Positions 41,501 to 51,062 of a stretch of DNA of 62,255 bases are shown piece after piece. The stretch's first letter is position 1. Each line of letters begins with the position of its first letter. Source of the DNA: an uncultured Bacilli bacterium (GTDB lineage Bacteria > Bacillota_I > Bacilli_A > RF39 > UBA660); the NCBI GenBank assembly GCA_944332265.1, contig CALVJQ010000007.1, forward strand, positions 1 through 62,255, read 5' to 3'. Under the pieces are notes generated by a model. The model did no database searches. It saw only the letters and a list, made by a program, of their open reading frames with translations, and had not been told where the DNA came from. The position numbers were made by a program, and so were the translations under genes.

Positions 41501-42320
41501 ATTTTATATTTTCAGTACTATCAAAAATATAATTATTATCTTTTTTAATAAATTTTATTTTATACTTAGTAAATTCTTGATAGTTTGCGCTAGTTATTTG
41601 AAGATCATTTAGGGAAGAAGATTTCTGGTATTCTGTTTTTTTATCATAATTGGTATAGAATATAAATTCATTAAGATTACTATTAAATTCAATTAAACCA
41701 ACACTAACATAAATATATAAGGAATCTTCTTTTTGAGTATATTTGTAAGGATATATTCGAGCTATATTACTATATAAGCCACCACATTGAGAGCCGATGT
41801 AAAAGGCATTGTATTTTTCATTGTAATTATATGTAGGACAGCTCACGGTATCAATTTTTGTATTAGTAGGTTTTTCGCCGTAGATTTCTTCAACTTTTTC
41901 AAGTACGATATTGGCACTTATTTTAGGAAAATCTTCTTTTGTTAATCCACTTGCTGTTATTTTAGGGAACACTTCATTATATTCTTCATTTGAGTATTCT
42001 TCAAAATTACTTTCTTCTTGAACTAAAGTATATAAAATACTTGTTATCTTTTGTTCATCTGTTAAGTCGCTATTTTGAGTATTTTGATTAAATATAGATG
42101 GTTGAGATTTTACTTCATCAGTATCTAAGTTGCTTAAATAATCTAATTTTTCATTTAGTGTTTTAATTAAGTCTTCATCAGTAATTTCTTTTTCTTGTGG
42201 AGTATTATCTTTAATATTGTTATCTTCTTTTTTAAAAATATATCCTTTATCATAAGCAATGTAACTTAGAAGTATAATAATTAAAAAAGCGATGATAAGA
42301 ATGATTGAAATTTTTTTCAT
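41499..42320 (-). CDS. Hypothetical membrane-anchored exported protein
   Basis: The protein of 273 residues has one N-terminal membrane helix (about 4-24), then a charged linker and an extracellular domain. The domain has two cysteines close in space along the chain (TVSCPTYNYNEKYNAFYIGSQCGG), probably a disulfide. I do not recognise the family; the fold may be NTF2/DUF-like. The ATG at 42318-42320 follows AAAGGAAATATAAAT; the longer frame starts inside that site. It is monocistronic between two terminators. Confidence 0.65.
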   Translation of the reverse strand: MKKISIILIIAFLIIILLSYIAYDKGYIFKKEDNNIKDNTPQEKEITDEDLIKTLNEKLDYLSNLDTDEVKSQPSIFNQNTQNSDLTDEQKITSILYTLVQEESNFEEYSNEEYNEVFPKITASGLTKEDFPKISANIVLEKVEEIYGEKPTNTKIDTVSCPTYNYNEKYNAFYIGSQCGGLYSNIARIYPYKYTQKEDSLYIYVSVGLIEFNSNLNEFIFYTNYDKKTEYQKSSSLNDLQITSANYQEFTKYKIKFIKKDNNYIFDSTENIK

Positions 42321-42361
42321 ATTTATATTTCCTTTCATTTATTATATTATATTTTTATTAT

Positions 42362-42396
42362 AGCATTAAAATAGGAAGAAAAATTATTTTTCTTCC
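42362..42396 (-). terminator. Terminator of the phospholipid-acylation operon
   Basis: Minus-strand GGAAGAAAAA-TAA-TTTTTCTTCC followed by TATTTTAA; overlaps the end of the second plsC-like gene. Confidence 0.65.
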
Positions 42397-43028
42397 ATAT
42401 GACTATTTTTTTCTTCTTCTACTGTACGATTAGTATCTTTTAAATTTAAGTATATTAGTTCTTCAATTGTTTGACGTAGTTTTTGTTGAGCTTTTTCTTT
42501 ATTACCATTTTCTACTTTGAATGGTTTACCAAAGCGAATCATTAAGTTTTTACTACGGAATTTATAATCACCAGTTATGGCATACGGAACAATAGTAGCG
42601 TCTGTTTTATCGGCCATAGATACTGTACCATATTTAAAATCAAGAAGTAATTTCTCTTTAGTTTTAATTCTTGTTCCTTCGGGATATAGACCTATTGCTC
42701 CTCCATTTTTTAGGACTTCAATTGCCTCACCTTTAGCTACACCATCATGAGCTTCACGATTTACAGAAATACATCCTCCAGCACGGAAGAACCATGCAAA
42801 TTTACTATCGAAGTATTCTTTTTTAGCCATATAATGAACAATTCTTTTAGTTGATATAATAACAGAACATTGGTCCATAATATGTTTATGATTGCCAACT
42901 ATTAAAATAGGTCCTTCTTTAGGTATAACCTCAGCATTGATTATTTGAGGATTATAGTAAAATTTAAATAAGGGGCCAAGAATTGGTTTAAATAACTTAT
43001 AACCCCAAGTACTATGATTTTTGGCCAT
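42384..43028 (-). CDS. PlsC-family 1-acylglycerol-phosphate acyltransferase (second copy)
   Basis: The protein of 214 residues carries the PlsC motifs: motif I GNHKHIMDQC (HxxxxD), motif III YPEGTRIK, motif IV VPYAITG. It transfers an acyl chain to position 2 of lysophosphatidic acid or a related lysolipid. No long signal sequence precedes the domain. The ATG at 43026-43028 follows TTGGAGGAACAAT and lies inside the end of the acyl-CoA ligase gene (17-nt overlap). It is the last gene of an operon with a two-component system, another PlsC and the ligase. Confidence 0.92.
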   Translation of the reverse strand: MAKNHSTWGYKLFKPILGPLFKFYYNPQIINAEVIPKEGPILIVGNHKHIMDQCSVIISTKRIVHYMAKKEYFDSKFAWFFRAGGCISVNREAHDGVAKGEAIEVLKNGGAIGLYPEGTRIKTKEKLLLDFKYGTVSMADKTDATIVPYAITGDYKFRSKNLMIRFGKPFKVENGNKEKAQQKLRQTIEELIYLNLKDTNRTVEEEKNSHMEEK

Positions 43029-44793
43029 ATTGTTCCTCCAATCTTTTTTCCATATTTTCTTGTTGTAATTTACGAAAATCAACTTTACCTATCATTGTTT
43101 TAGGTAATGATTTTCTAAATTCATAATATTTAGGTATTGAGTATTTAGCTAAGTTCTTTTTACATAATTCATCTAATTCTTCACGTAGTTTAGGAGTATC
43201 GCGGTAACCATTTTTTAAAGCAATATAGGCTTTGGCTACTTCTACTTTATATGGATGAGGTATTCCAATAACTGAGCAATCCATTACGGCTGGGTGTTGT
43301 TCTATTACTTCTTCGATTTGAGAAGGATAAACATTATATCCTGATGTTACAATCATTCGTTTTAGACGTTGTTTATAAGAAATAAAGCCATCTTTATCCA
43401 TTGAACCTATATCACCAGAATGTAACCAAACATTACCATCTTTATGAATATGAAGTGCTTCATTAGTTTCTTTTTCATTATTATAATATCCTAACATAAC
43501 AGTTGGACCACAAATACATATTTCACCATCTTCTCCGAAAGGAACTTCTTCATCTGTACTAGGTTTTACTATTTTAATATATGTTCCAGGCCATGGAATA
43601 CCTATAGTTCCAGGATGAGAAGCATATTTTAAATCAACAGATACGGCCGCTACAGCTTCAGTCATACCATAACCTTGCATTAAATTAGTATTAGCTCCAT
43701 GTTCGTGTAAAAAATTATTTATTTTATTAACACGGGTTTTATTTAAGGTATCTCCCCCAGAAATTACGTATTTTAATTGGGCAAGACTAACACTATTCAT
43801 ACGTTCATTGGTTGTTAGAGCTTCAAATAAGGTTGGTACTCCGACTAAGACAGTTGGTTTGTATTTAGTTAGTAATTTATCAAATTCTTTTGCTTTAAAG
43901 GTAGGAATAAGAATTACTTTAGCTCCAATAGCAAAAGCAGTTGTAATACTAACTGAGAGACCTAAACCATGAAATATTGGCATTATAGCTAGGATTGAAT
44001 CTTCTTGATTTAAATCAGGATATGCAGTGCGTGCTTGAATAGTTTCAGCCATAAAATTACCATTTGATAGGACTATACCTTTTGGTTTACCAGATGTTCC
44101 ACCACTATGAAGGATTATAGCTGGTGTATCACGTTTAGTTTCAGAGATAATCTTTTCATGATTGTATTTATCTCCTAATTTAATAAAATCATGCCAATAT
44201 AGATAATCTTCACTTTTTTTAGGTTTTTCTACTTTATAACCTTGTGTTATTTGATAACCTATTTTCATTAAATTAGGCATAGAATCTTTAGCTGATATTA
44301 TAATGGTTTTATATACTTCAGTTTCATCTAATATATTTTTAATTTTACTATAGGTTATATCCATTGCAACTAACATAACTGTTGAGTAACGTTTTAGGGC
44401 TTCTTTTATTTCATTTTCTGCTGATAGAGGGTGAATCATATTAGCTACAGCTCCTATTTTATTTAGAGCATATATAGAATATAAGGCTTCAGGAATATTA
44501 GCTGATAGGATAGTAACAACATCTCCTCTTCTAATACCTTGACTACGAAAAGCTTTTGAACAACGATCAATATTCTTAAAAAATTCTTGATAAGTTATTT
44601 TAGTTCCAAAATATTCAATAGCAATATTATTTTTAAAACCTCCTAGTAATGAAGAATCTTTAAGATATTGGTATAAAGAAATATTTGGAATATCGATATT
44701 CATATCTTTTTTATGATAATATTTTTGCCATATAGCTTTTGGTTTCTTTTTTAAACCAATTAAACTAAAAAAGTTCATATCTAAAATACCCAT
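43012..44793 (-). CDS. Acyl-CoA synthetase-like AMP-forming ligase
   Basis: The protein of 593 residues belongs to the ANL superfamily. The phosphate-binding loop is ILHSGGTSGKPKGI (about 228-241), then GYGMTEAVAAVS, WLHSGDIGSMDKDGFISY and the C-terminal catalytic lysine block KTMIGKVDFRKLQ. The broad similarity is to long-chain fatty-acyl-CoA/ACP synthetases. Lying between two PlsC genes, it probably activates exogenous or recycled fatty acids for phospholipid acylation, like the two halves of Aas in enteric bacteria. The start ATG follows AGAGGAGATAAC, 1 nt after the first plsC gene. The product is probably cytosolic and membrane-associated. Confidence 0.9.
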   Translation of the reverse strand: MGILDMNFFSLIGLKKKPKAIWQKYYHKKDMNIDIPNISLYQYLKDSSLLGGFKNNIAIEYFGTKITYQEFFKNIDRCSKAFRSQGIRRGDVVTILSANIPEALYSIYALNKIGAVANMIHPLSAENEIKEALKRYSTVMLVAMDITYSKIKNILDETEVYKTIIISAKDSMPNLMKIGYQITQGYKVEKPKKSEDYLYWHDFIKLGDKYNHEKIISETKRDTPAIILHSGGTSGKPKGIVLSNGNFMAETIQARTAYPDLNQEDSILAIMPIFHGLGLSVSITTAFAIGAKVILIPTFKAKEFDKLLTKYKPTVLVGVPTLFEALTTNERMNSVSLAQLKYVISGGDTLNKTRVNKINNFLHEHGANTNLMQGYGMTEAVAAVSVDLKYASHPGTIGIPWPGTYIKIVKPSTDEEVPFGEDGEICICGPTVMLGYYNNEKETNEALHIHKDGNVWLHSGDIGSMDKDGFISYKQRLKRMIVTSGYNVYPSQIEEVIEQHPAVMDCSVIGIPHPYKVEVAKAYIALKNGYRDTPKLREELDELCKKNLAKYSIPKYYEFRKSLPKTMIGKVDFRKLQQENMEKRLEEQYGQKS

Positions 44794-44794
44794 G

Positions 44795-45373
44795 TTATCT
44801 CCTCTTTTCTTTCAATTTAGTTTTTATTATATCCATTAATTCTTGATTAGCATCTGTTAAATTAGATTTAGGAATATATGGTTTTAGAAATTCAATAGTA
44901 ATACTATGATGAAATGGTTTATATTGACCAGTAATAATAAAAGGTATTATTGGGGTATTAGTATCTTTAGCCATCTTAACGCATCCTATTTTAAAGGGCA
45001 TTATAATATCTTTAGTACGATTAATTGTTCCTTCAGGAAATATACCAATTACTTTGTTTTCTTTTAAACAATTAATAGCATTATTTAAAGCTCCTTTATC
45101 ATGAATAGTTCTATTAACAGGAATAATTCCTATATTATTAAATATTATCTTTTTAAAACCTTTAGTTAAAGAGTCTTTAGCTAAAAAGTGAATTACTCTT
45201 TTAGTAGAACTTATTAAAAGAAGACAATCAAAATTATTGGTATGGTTTCCACCCAAGACATAATTTCCTGTTTTGGGAATATTTTCAAGACCAATATATG
45301 TTGGACGATATATAAGACGAAATAAAAATGTAATTATAGGACGTACTATATGATATAAAAGTGGTTCTTTCAT
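44795..45373 (-). CDS. PlsC-family acyltransferase (first copy)
   Basis: The protein of 192 residues has the catalytic GNHTNNFDCLLL (HxxxxD) and FPEGTINRT motifs, and IIPFIITG. It is shorter than the second copy and about one third identical by eye. The ATG at 45371-45373 follows GAGGAGGATTAAT; the frame extending to 45424 overlaps the histidine-kinase gene and is unlikely. It is the third gene of the operon. Confidence 0.9.
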   Translation of the reverse strand: MKEPLLYHIVRPIITFLFRLIYRPTYIGLENIPKTGNYVLGGNHTNNFDCLLLISSTKRVIHFLAKDSLTKGFKKIIFNNIGIIPVNRTIHDKGALNNAINCLKENKVIGIFPEGTINRTKDIIMPFKIGCVKMAKDTNTPIIPFIITGQYKPFHHSITIEFLKPYIPKSNLTDANQELMDIIKTKLKEKRR

Positions 45374-45374
45374 A

Positions 45375-46679
45375 TTAATCCTCCTCACATATATTGATGG
45401 TAAAGATAATTGTGAAGCCACCATACTTATTATTTTGAGCTTTAATTGTTCCTCCGTGAGACTCTATTATCTCTTGACAGATAGAAAGACCTAGTCCACT
45501 TATTTTACGACTTTTATCTGTTGTATATAAGGGTTCAAATATTTTATTTAAATCATCTTGGCAACCACAACCATTATCATCAATCTCAAATACTATTTTA
45601 TCATCTTTTTGACTATTTATGGTAATATTTAAGACTTTTTTAGGTTTATCAAAATGTCTTATACTATTAGTTATAATATTACTAAATACTCTTTTGAACT
45701 TAGGAAGATCAACTTCAATACGACTATTTGGACAATTGGTTTTTATTTTAAATTCAATATCTTTTTCTTTTAAATCATCTGTATAATAATCTTTTAGATA
45801 AGCAACTAGATATTTTATAGATATTTTTTCTTTTTTTGTTTCGTCTTTTATATTACAACTTAAGTAATCATCGAATTCTTCGACTATTTCTTTCATAACT
45901 AGTGCTTTTGTATAAATTGTATTAGCATATTTTAACTTAGTTTCATTAGAAATATTTTTTTTAGTTAATAGTATTTCAGAATATCCTAAGACACTTGTTA
46001 ATGGGGTTTTTATATCATGGGAGATACTTGCTATAATACGATTTTGTTTTTGTTTTTCTTCTTCTAAGGCAGATACTAAATCAACAAAATCATTTTGAAT
46101 ATGATTTATGCTACTATTGATTTTTCTTTTTTTAGGAATAATACCTAGTTTGTAATTATTTAAATCTTTAGATAGATATGTTATTGGTTCTAATATTTTA
46201 CGATTAGCACTATATATGCCTGTTATTGATAAGATAATAACAATAATAGTTTCAAAGATAAGAAAATCAATTATAATACGTGGTTTAATAATTTCATATT
46301 TTTTAGAAAGAGTTATTAAGTATATATTATCTTGATATTGGATAATATTAGAAATAGTAATAGAATCTTTTGGAAAAGATTTATTATAGTTTTTTATTTC
46401 TTGATTATTTATATCACTTATAATAATATTTATATTTTTTTGTTTAGCATAATTATTTAGATAATCATTTAAATCTTGATTATCATTTATTTCTTTAGAT
46501 ATATGGTTTAAATCTGTTTGGAGTTCATTTTTAATAACTTCGTAATTTTTATTTATTTGGTTATTTAGGAGAATATTATAATAGATGAAGATAAAGATGA
46601 AATTAGAGATTATTAATGTAGCAACACCTATTATAAAGCATGTACGAATACTAAAGTGTTTTTTAATATAGTTAATCAT
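45375..46679 (-). CDS. Sensor histidine kinase
   Basis: The protein of 434 residues has two membrane helices (about 13-36 and 133-155) enclosing an extracellular sensor domain of about 95 residues. HisKA follows with the phospho-acceptor motif SISHDIKTPLTSVLGYSE, and an HATPase domain with NIITNSIRHF, DDNGCGCQ and GLGLSICQEIIESHGG. Organisation is like OmpR-type sensors. The start overlaps the response-regulator gene by 8 nt, and the kinase is followed by lipid genes after 1 nt, so it likely controls or senses membrane state. Confidence 0.95.
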   Translation of the reverse strand: MINYIKKHFSIRTCFIIGVATLIISNFIFIFIYYNILLNNQINKNYEVIKNELQTDLNHISKEINDNQDLNDYLNNYAKQKNINIIISDINNQEIKNYNKSFPKDSITISNIIQYQDNIYLITLSKKYEIIKPRIIIDFLIFETIIVIILSITGIYSANRKILEPITYLSKDLNNYKLGIIPKKRKINSSINHIQNDFVDLVSALEEEKQKQNRIIASISHDIKTPLTSVLGYSEILLTKKNISNETKLKYANTIYTKALVMKEIVEEFDDYLSCNIKDETKKEKISIKYLVAYLKDYYTDDLKEKDIEFKIKTNCPNSRIEVDLPKFKRVFSNIITNSIRHFDKPKKVLNITINSQKDDKIVFEIDDNGCGCQDDLNKIFEPLYTTDKSRKISGLGLSICQEIIESHGGTIKAQNNKYGGFTIIFTINICEED

Positions 46680-47355
46680 TATTTATTACTCTTACAAATT
46701 TATAACCTAAACCCCAAATAGTTATTATGTATTTTTCTTCTGGATCTAATTTTTTACGTAAGCTTTTGATGTTTACAGCAACTGTTCCAATATCTCCATA
46801 TTCTGTTTTCCAAACGGCATTATATATTTGTTCTTTTGATAGAACAACACCTGCATTGGACATAAGATATGATAGAAGTTCAAATTCTTTAGTTGATAGA
46901 ATAACTTGTTTACCATTTTTTTTAGTTTCATAGCTTTCTTTATTTATTTCAATATCACCAATTTTAATAATATTAGTTTCAGATATATTGGGTCTTTTAT
47001 CACGACGAATATGAGCTTTAACACGAGCTACTAATTCTTCAATAACAAAGGGTTTAGTAATGTAATCATCTCCCCCTATTTCAAAGCCGACTAATTTATC
47101 AATTGTTTGATTTTTGGCAGTTACAAAGACAATGGGACATGTTACTAGATCTCTTATTTTACTACAAGTTTCTGTCCCTGATAGATTAGGCATCATAATA
47201 TCAAGAAGGATTAAATCATAATGATTATTTTTTACTTCTTCAATAGCACTATAACCATCATTTTTAATAACTGTTTCAAAGCCTTCATCTTGTAAAACAT
47301 CACTTATTAATTCTGCGATATCTTTTTCATCATCAACAATTAAAATTCTAGACAT
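46672..47355 (-). CDS. OmpR/PhoB-family response regulator
   Basis: The protein of 227 residues has a receiver domain (ILIVDDEKDI, phospho-Asp in YDLILLDIMMPN at about 51, and VTAKNQ, DYITKPF) followed by a winged-helix domain (STKEFELLSYLMSNAG, SLRKKLDPEEKYIITIWGLGYKF). It is the first gene of the operon. The ATG at 47353-47355 follows ATAGGTGATTATT. The 110-nt region upstream up to the next terminator is A/T-rich with no clear operator repeat. Confidence 0.96.
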   Translation of the reverse strand: MSRILIVDDEKDIAELISDVLQDEGFETVIKNDGYSAIEEVKNNHYDLILLDIMMPNLSGTETCSKIRDLVTCPIVFVTAKNQTIDKLVGFEIGGDDYITKPFVIEELVARVKAHIRRDKRPNISETNIIKIGDIEINKESYETKKNGKQVILSTKEFELLSYLMSNAGVVLSKEQIYNAVWKTEYGDIGTVAVNIKSLRKKLDPEEKYIITIWGLGYKFVRVINND

Positions 47356-47450
47356 AATAATCACCTATATTTATTTTATCATAAGATAAAGTTTCTTTTT
47401 TATTATATAATTTAAATATTAAATAAATATATTTAGTTTATTAAAATTTA

Positions 47451-47477
47451 TTAAAAAAAGACAGATTAATCTGTCTA
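47451..47477 (-). terminator. Terminator of the 47475 gene
   Basis: Minus-strand AGACAGA-TTAA-TCTGTCT followed by T6. Confidence 0.7.
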
Positions 47478-48173
47478 ATTAAGAGTTAAATTATATCTTT
47501 GATCTAGTGTTTTATTGTAGGCGATAGCAGTATTAGCATCTTTTTTAATAAGAATAAACCACCATGTTTCATTATCTTTTAAATCTCTAGTTGTTGTATC
47601 TTGATATCCTTTATATACTAAGGAAGGCAATAAATTAAGGGAATAAGCATTATTTATATCGAGATTTTCTCCAAAAGTTTTTTTAAATTCTTCTTCTGTA
47701 TAGCCCATTTCTTTTAGAGCTTCTGGACCTTGTTTATAACTATATGTTCCAGCATAGTAGTTATTTGTTTGTTCTTTATATGATTCATACCAATAAAAAG
47801 TATAATCATCATTAAAGACAAATAAACTATTATTAGTAGTTAACCAACTTCCTAGAACATTTGCTTTTATTTCAGGTATTTTATTAGAATAACTTATATT
47901 ATCATTATTTTTATTATTAATTATGTTAATAAGTAAGATGATATTAATAATTAAAAGACAAGTAACGATGACTATTTTTAAGGTTGATTTACTACGTAAA
48001 TCAGATTGTTTTTCTTTTTTTAGTGATAATGGGGCTTTAATTGGTTTTATTTTTAAAGGAATTGTTTTAATATTTATTTTTTGTTTTGCTAAGTTTTCCT
48101 GATCAGTTATCTTTTCAGGATTATTTATGATTGTTGGTAATTTATTTGAATCTTTTTTATTTTTAGCCATCAT
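47475..48173 (-). CDS. Hypothetical membrane-anchored protein with small beta-barrel-like exported domain
   Basis: The protein of about 232 residues starts with a cytoplasmic basic region of about 65 residues (LKIKPIKAPLSLKKEKQ), then one membrane helix (about 66-85), then an extracellular domain. The domain reads GSWLTTNNSLFVFNDDYTFYWYES and GTYSYKQG, which recalls the strand pairs of lipocalin-like or calycin-like domains. I do not recognise the family. The ATG follows GAGGTGAT. It is monocistronic, upstream of the two-component operon but with a terminator between. Confidence 0.6.
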   Translation of the reverse strand: MMAKNKKDSNKLPTIINNPEKITDQENLAKQKINIKTIPLKIKPIKAPLSLKKEKQSDLRSKSTLKIVIVTCLLIINIILLINIINNKNNDNISYSNKIPEIKANVLGSWLTTNNSLFVFNDDYTFYWYESYKEQTNNYYAGTYSYKQGPEALKEMGYTEEEFKKTFGENLDINNAYSLNLLPSLVYKGYQDTTTRDLKDNETWWFILIKKDANTAIAYNKTLDQRYNLTLN

Positions 48174-48233
48174 ATCACCTCTTATCTTCTATTTATAATA
48201 TTAACATTTTTTATTAAAAAAAACTATCTTTTA

Positions 48234-48263
48234 TTAAAAAAAGTAGAGTTTACTCTACTTTTC
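48234..48263 (-). terminator. Terminator of galE
   Basis: Minus-strand AAAAGTAGAGT-AA-ACTCTACTTTT followed by TTTTTAATA, overlapping the stop codon. Confidence 0.7.
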
Positions 48264-49262
48264 GATATGCTCACGAAGAATAAAATTGTAACTATCACGA
48301 CACATTTCTTCAATACCTTTTTCCGCTTTCCAACCTAGTTTTTCAAAAGCATATGAAGGGTCTGCATAACATTCAGCGATATCCCCTGGACGACGGTCAG
48401 TTATACGATAGTTAATTTTAACATTATTAACTCTTTCGAATGTTTTTACTAAATCTAAAACACTATATCCTTTTCCAGTACCTAAATTATAGCAATCGAT
48501 TTCTTTAGTACTTAGAACTTTTTCGATAGCTTTAATATGACCACGAGCTAAATCAACGACATGAATATAGTCGCGAACTCCAGTACCATCTTTAGTTTCA
48601 TAGTCGTTACCAAAGATATTAAGTTCTGGTAGTTCACCAGTAGCTACCTTAATAATATATGGCATTAGATTATTTGGAATACCACGAGGATTTTCTCCTA
48701 TTAAACCACTTTTATGAGCACCAATAGGATTAAAATATCTAAGTAAAGCGATACTCCAATTATTATCAGCTTTATATAAATCTCTTAAGATATCTTCAAT
48801 CATTAATTTAGTTGATCCATATGGATTAGTTGTACTTAATGGAGCATCTTCTTTGATAGGTAAAGATTCTGGTGTTCCATATACTGTAGCGCTTGATGAG
48901 AAAACTAATTTTTTACAATTAAATTCGTTCATTACTTCTAATAAGGATAAAGTAGAATCTAAGTTATTGCGATAATACAATAAAGGTTTTTCAACTGATT
49001 CTCCGACAGCTTTTAAACCAGCAAAATGGATAACAGCATCTATTTGATGTTCATTAAAGATTTTAGTTAATATTTCTTTATCACAAACATCTCCTTCATA
49101 GAATGTTACAGTTTTACCAGTTATTTGATTTATCTTATCAACTACTTCTCTTTTAGAATTGCATAAATTGTCAACAATTACGACTTCGTAGTGGTTATCT
49201 AGAAGTTCACAACAAGTATGAGAACCAATATAACCACATCCACCTGTTACTAATATTTTCAT
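48255..49262 (-). CDS. galE: UDP-glucose 4-epimerase
   Basis: The protein of 335 residues has the NAD motif GGCGYIGSHT at the N-terminus, the catalytic YxxxK as NPYGSTKLMIED with SSATVYG upstream, and LRYFNPIGAH and GTGVRDYIHVVDLA, all diagnostic for GalE. It provides UDP-galactose for surface polymers or uses galactose. No other Leloir genes are in the window. The ATG follows GGAGGTTATAAC. Confidence 0.96.
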   Translation of the reverse strand: MKILVTGGCGYIGSHTCCELLDNHYEVVIVDNLCNSKREVVDKINQITGKTVTFYEGDVCDKEILTKIFNEHQIDAVIHFAGLKAVGESVEKPLLYYRNNLDSTLSLLEVMNEFNCKKLVFSSSATVYGTPESLPIKEDAPLSTTNPYGSTKLMIEDILRDLYKADNNWSIALLRYFNPIGAHKSGLIGENPRGIPNNLMPYIIKVATGELPELNIFGNDYETKDGTGVRDYIHVVDLARGHIKAIEKVLSTKEIDCYNLGTGKGYSVLDLVKTFERVNNVKINYRITDRRPGDIAECYADPSYAFEKLGWKAEKGIEEMCRDSYNFILREHIEK

Positions 49263-49291
49263 GTTATAACCTCCAAATACATTATATCATT

Positions 49292-49328
49292 TAAATTTAA
49301 AAAAGGTATAATATTTATACCTTTTTTA
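49292..49328 (-). terminator. Terminator of the frameshifted surface-protein gene
   Basis: Minus-strand AAAAAAGGTATAA-ATA-TTATACCTTTTTT, overlapping the stop codon. Confidence 0.65.
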
Positions 49329-50698
49329 AATGTTTATTACATATTATAAAAATTACTCCACTAATAATGAAAATACTAAAAATAATAATAGTAATATCTT
49401 TTGTATCTGGATTTTCTGGTAAGAAAATAACTTCAATTGTAACATCACTACTTGGCATTGTAAAAGTATTTGAAGTAAATGTTAAAATATTACCGTTTGC
49501 ATCTGTTACTTTAACAACACCTAATACATAACCTTCTTCAGGGACTATTTCAAAGGTTACTTCTTTACCACCATAAGCTGACTTTTTAACTATTACTTGG
49601 CCTTTACCTGATTGGGTTGTTTTTATTGAATAAGGATAGTCAATTCCCCATATATAGCCATCGCCAGAAGTTTTGTTCTCCCCTATACCTGCTAATAATA
49701 GTAAATCATTACTAGTAAATAATGCTGTAGCTTTAGTAAACGTTGGGTTTGGATCATTATATAGTTCTTCCATATTAGTTGAATTTTTAATATTTAAATT
49801 TTCATCAATATTATAAATATATCCAATGTTTTTATTATTCTTTAAGGAATTACCTGATATATATATTTCATTATTAGATGTAGCTATATCTGTTATTTCA
49901 TAAATATCTTCTAATACTAAATGAGAAATATAATTACCATCTTTATCTACTTTAAGTAGTAGTCCTTGATTATTATAATATGTTGAATCAATATATGGGC
50001 TAGCTGTAATCATATAATAATAATCACCTATTTTAATTCCTTTTTTCCAATAATAATAAGTTGGCCAATTATATTTTTTTATATTTTGTGAGTAATTATT
50101 AAGAGAGAAATTGACTAAATTATAATCATCTTTCATTATTTCTTTAATTGGAATATCTCCTATACTAATAGGATTATAACTATTACCATTAATATCATAT
50201 TCTATTACTTCTGAAGGAATATTTAAATAACTAAGTATTAAATAGATTTTATCTTGATAATAGTATAATTTAATAATTGTTTGATAATTTACCATATATG
50301 ATACTGGTGATATATCACTTATATCAATTACATCACCATTTTCTTCTTTTAAGACTAAAATAGTACTTAATGAATAATTATCTGATAAAGCTAAATATAG
50401 GTAATTATCAAGCATTATTACATCATGAATTGTAATATTCTTTAGTTTATTTTGCCATATATTTTGACCATTATTATCAATTTTAGAGATATAGGCTTCA
50501 TTATTATTAGTTTTTCCGATTCTTATATAACCATTATTAGTTTTAATAATTTTAGTCGTATAGTTTCCATTTTCTTTTTCTTCTATATTATATTTTTCAT
50601 TCCAAGGACTAGTAAAATTAGAAATATCAAGAGCATGGATTTTAGTAATAAAAGCGCCTAATAAAATAAGTAAGTAATTATTCTTATATTTTTTTCAT
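49315..50698 (-). pseudogene. InlB-repeat surface protein, frameshifted at an A7 tract after the start codon
   Basis: The open frame 49315-50415 begins inside the protein. Going upstream, the same frame stays open to 50689 and encodes KYKNNYLLILLGAFITKIHALDI, a signal peptide, and then a domain with SPWNEKYNIEE. An ATG at 50696-50698 with GAGGT in front leads into seven A residues (50689-50695); with six A the reading would be M-K-K-Y-K-N-N-Y. With seven A it stops after M-K-K-I. The C-terminal part has a divergent InlB repeat (GKGQVIVKKSAYGGKEVTFE, MPSSDVTIEVIF) and a membrane helix, as in the intact paralogue at 37224-38588. This could be a broken gene, slippage-controlled expression or an assembly error. 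Confidence 0.8.
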
Positions 50699-50733
50699 AT
50701 GGTACCTCACTATTCTACCTACATTTAAGTACA

Positions 50734-50761
50734 AGAAAAAGATACTAAATAGTAGTATCTT
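50734..50761 (-). terminator. Terminator of the first ABC operon
   Basis: Minus-strand AAGATACTA-CTATT-TAGTATCTT followed by TTTCTTG. Confidence 0.65.
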
Positions 50762-51047
50762 CTTGGATATCTTTATTTAAAAAGTCATAATCGTCATTTA
50801 ATATAGCAGCTAGTTCATCAGCTTCTACTGGAGTATCATTATCAGCACGCCAAATGATAATCTCGCTAATAAGGGATTCTTTAGGTAAATGACGATAATT
50901 ATCAATAGGATAGTTATTTGATTCAACTTCTTTAATAATATCTTTTAAAGACATTGAATTTAAATCGTTTTTTACTTCCATTAAAATATTAGCATTCATG
51001 TGACCAAATTTGTCATCTAAATATGTCATATTTACATTTTTCTTCAT
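50745..51047 (-). CDS. Hypothetical small acidic protein, third gene of an ABC operon
   Basis: The protein of 100 residues is acidic and helical, without signal peptide or membrane helix. I do not recognise it. It lies 15 nt after the permease gene and before the operon terminator. A site-like DNA-binding pattern is not visible. Its ATG follows AGGAGAATATCT. An accessory role for the ABC pair is possible from position only. Confidence 0.6.
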   Translation of the reverse strand: MKKNVNMTYLDDKFGHMNANILMEVKNDLNSMSLKDIIKEVESNNYPIDNYRHLPKESLISEIIIWRADNDTPVEADELAAILNDDYDFLNKDIQEDTTI

Positions 51048-51062
51048 AGATATTCTCCTTTC

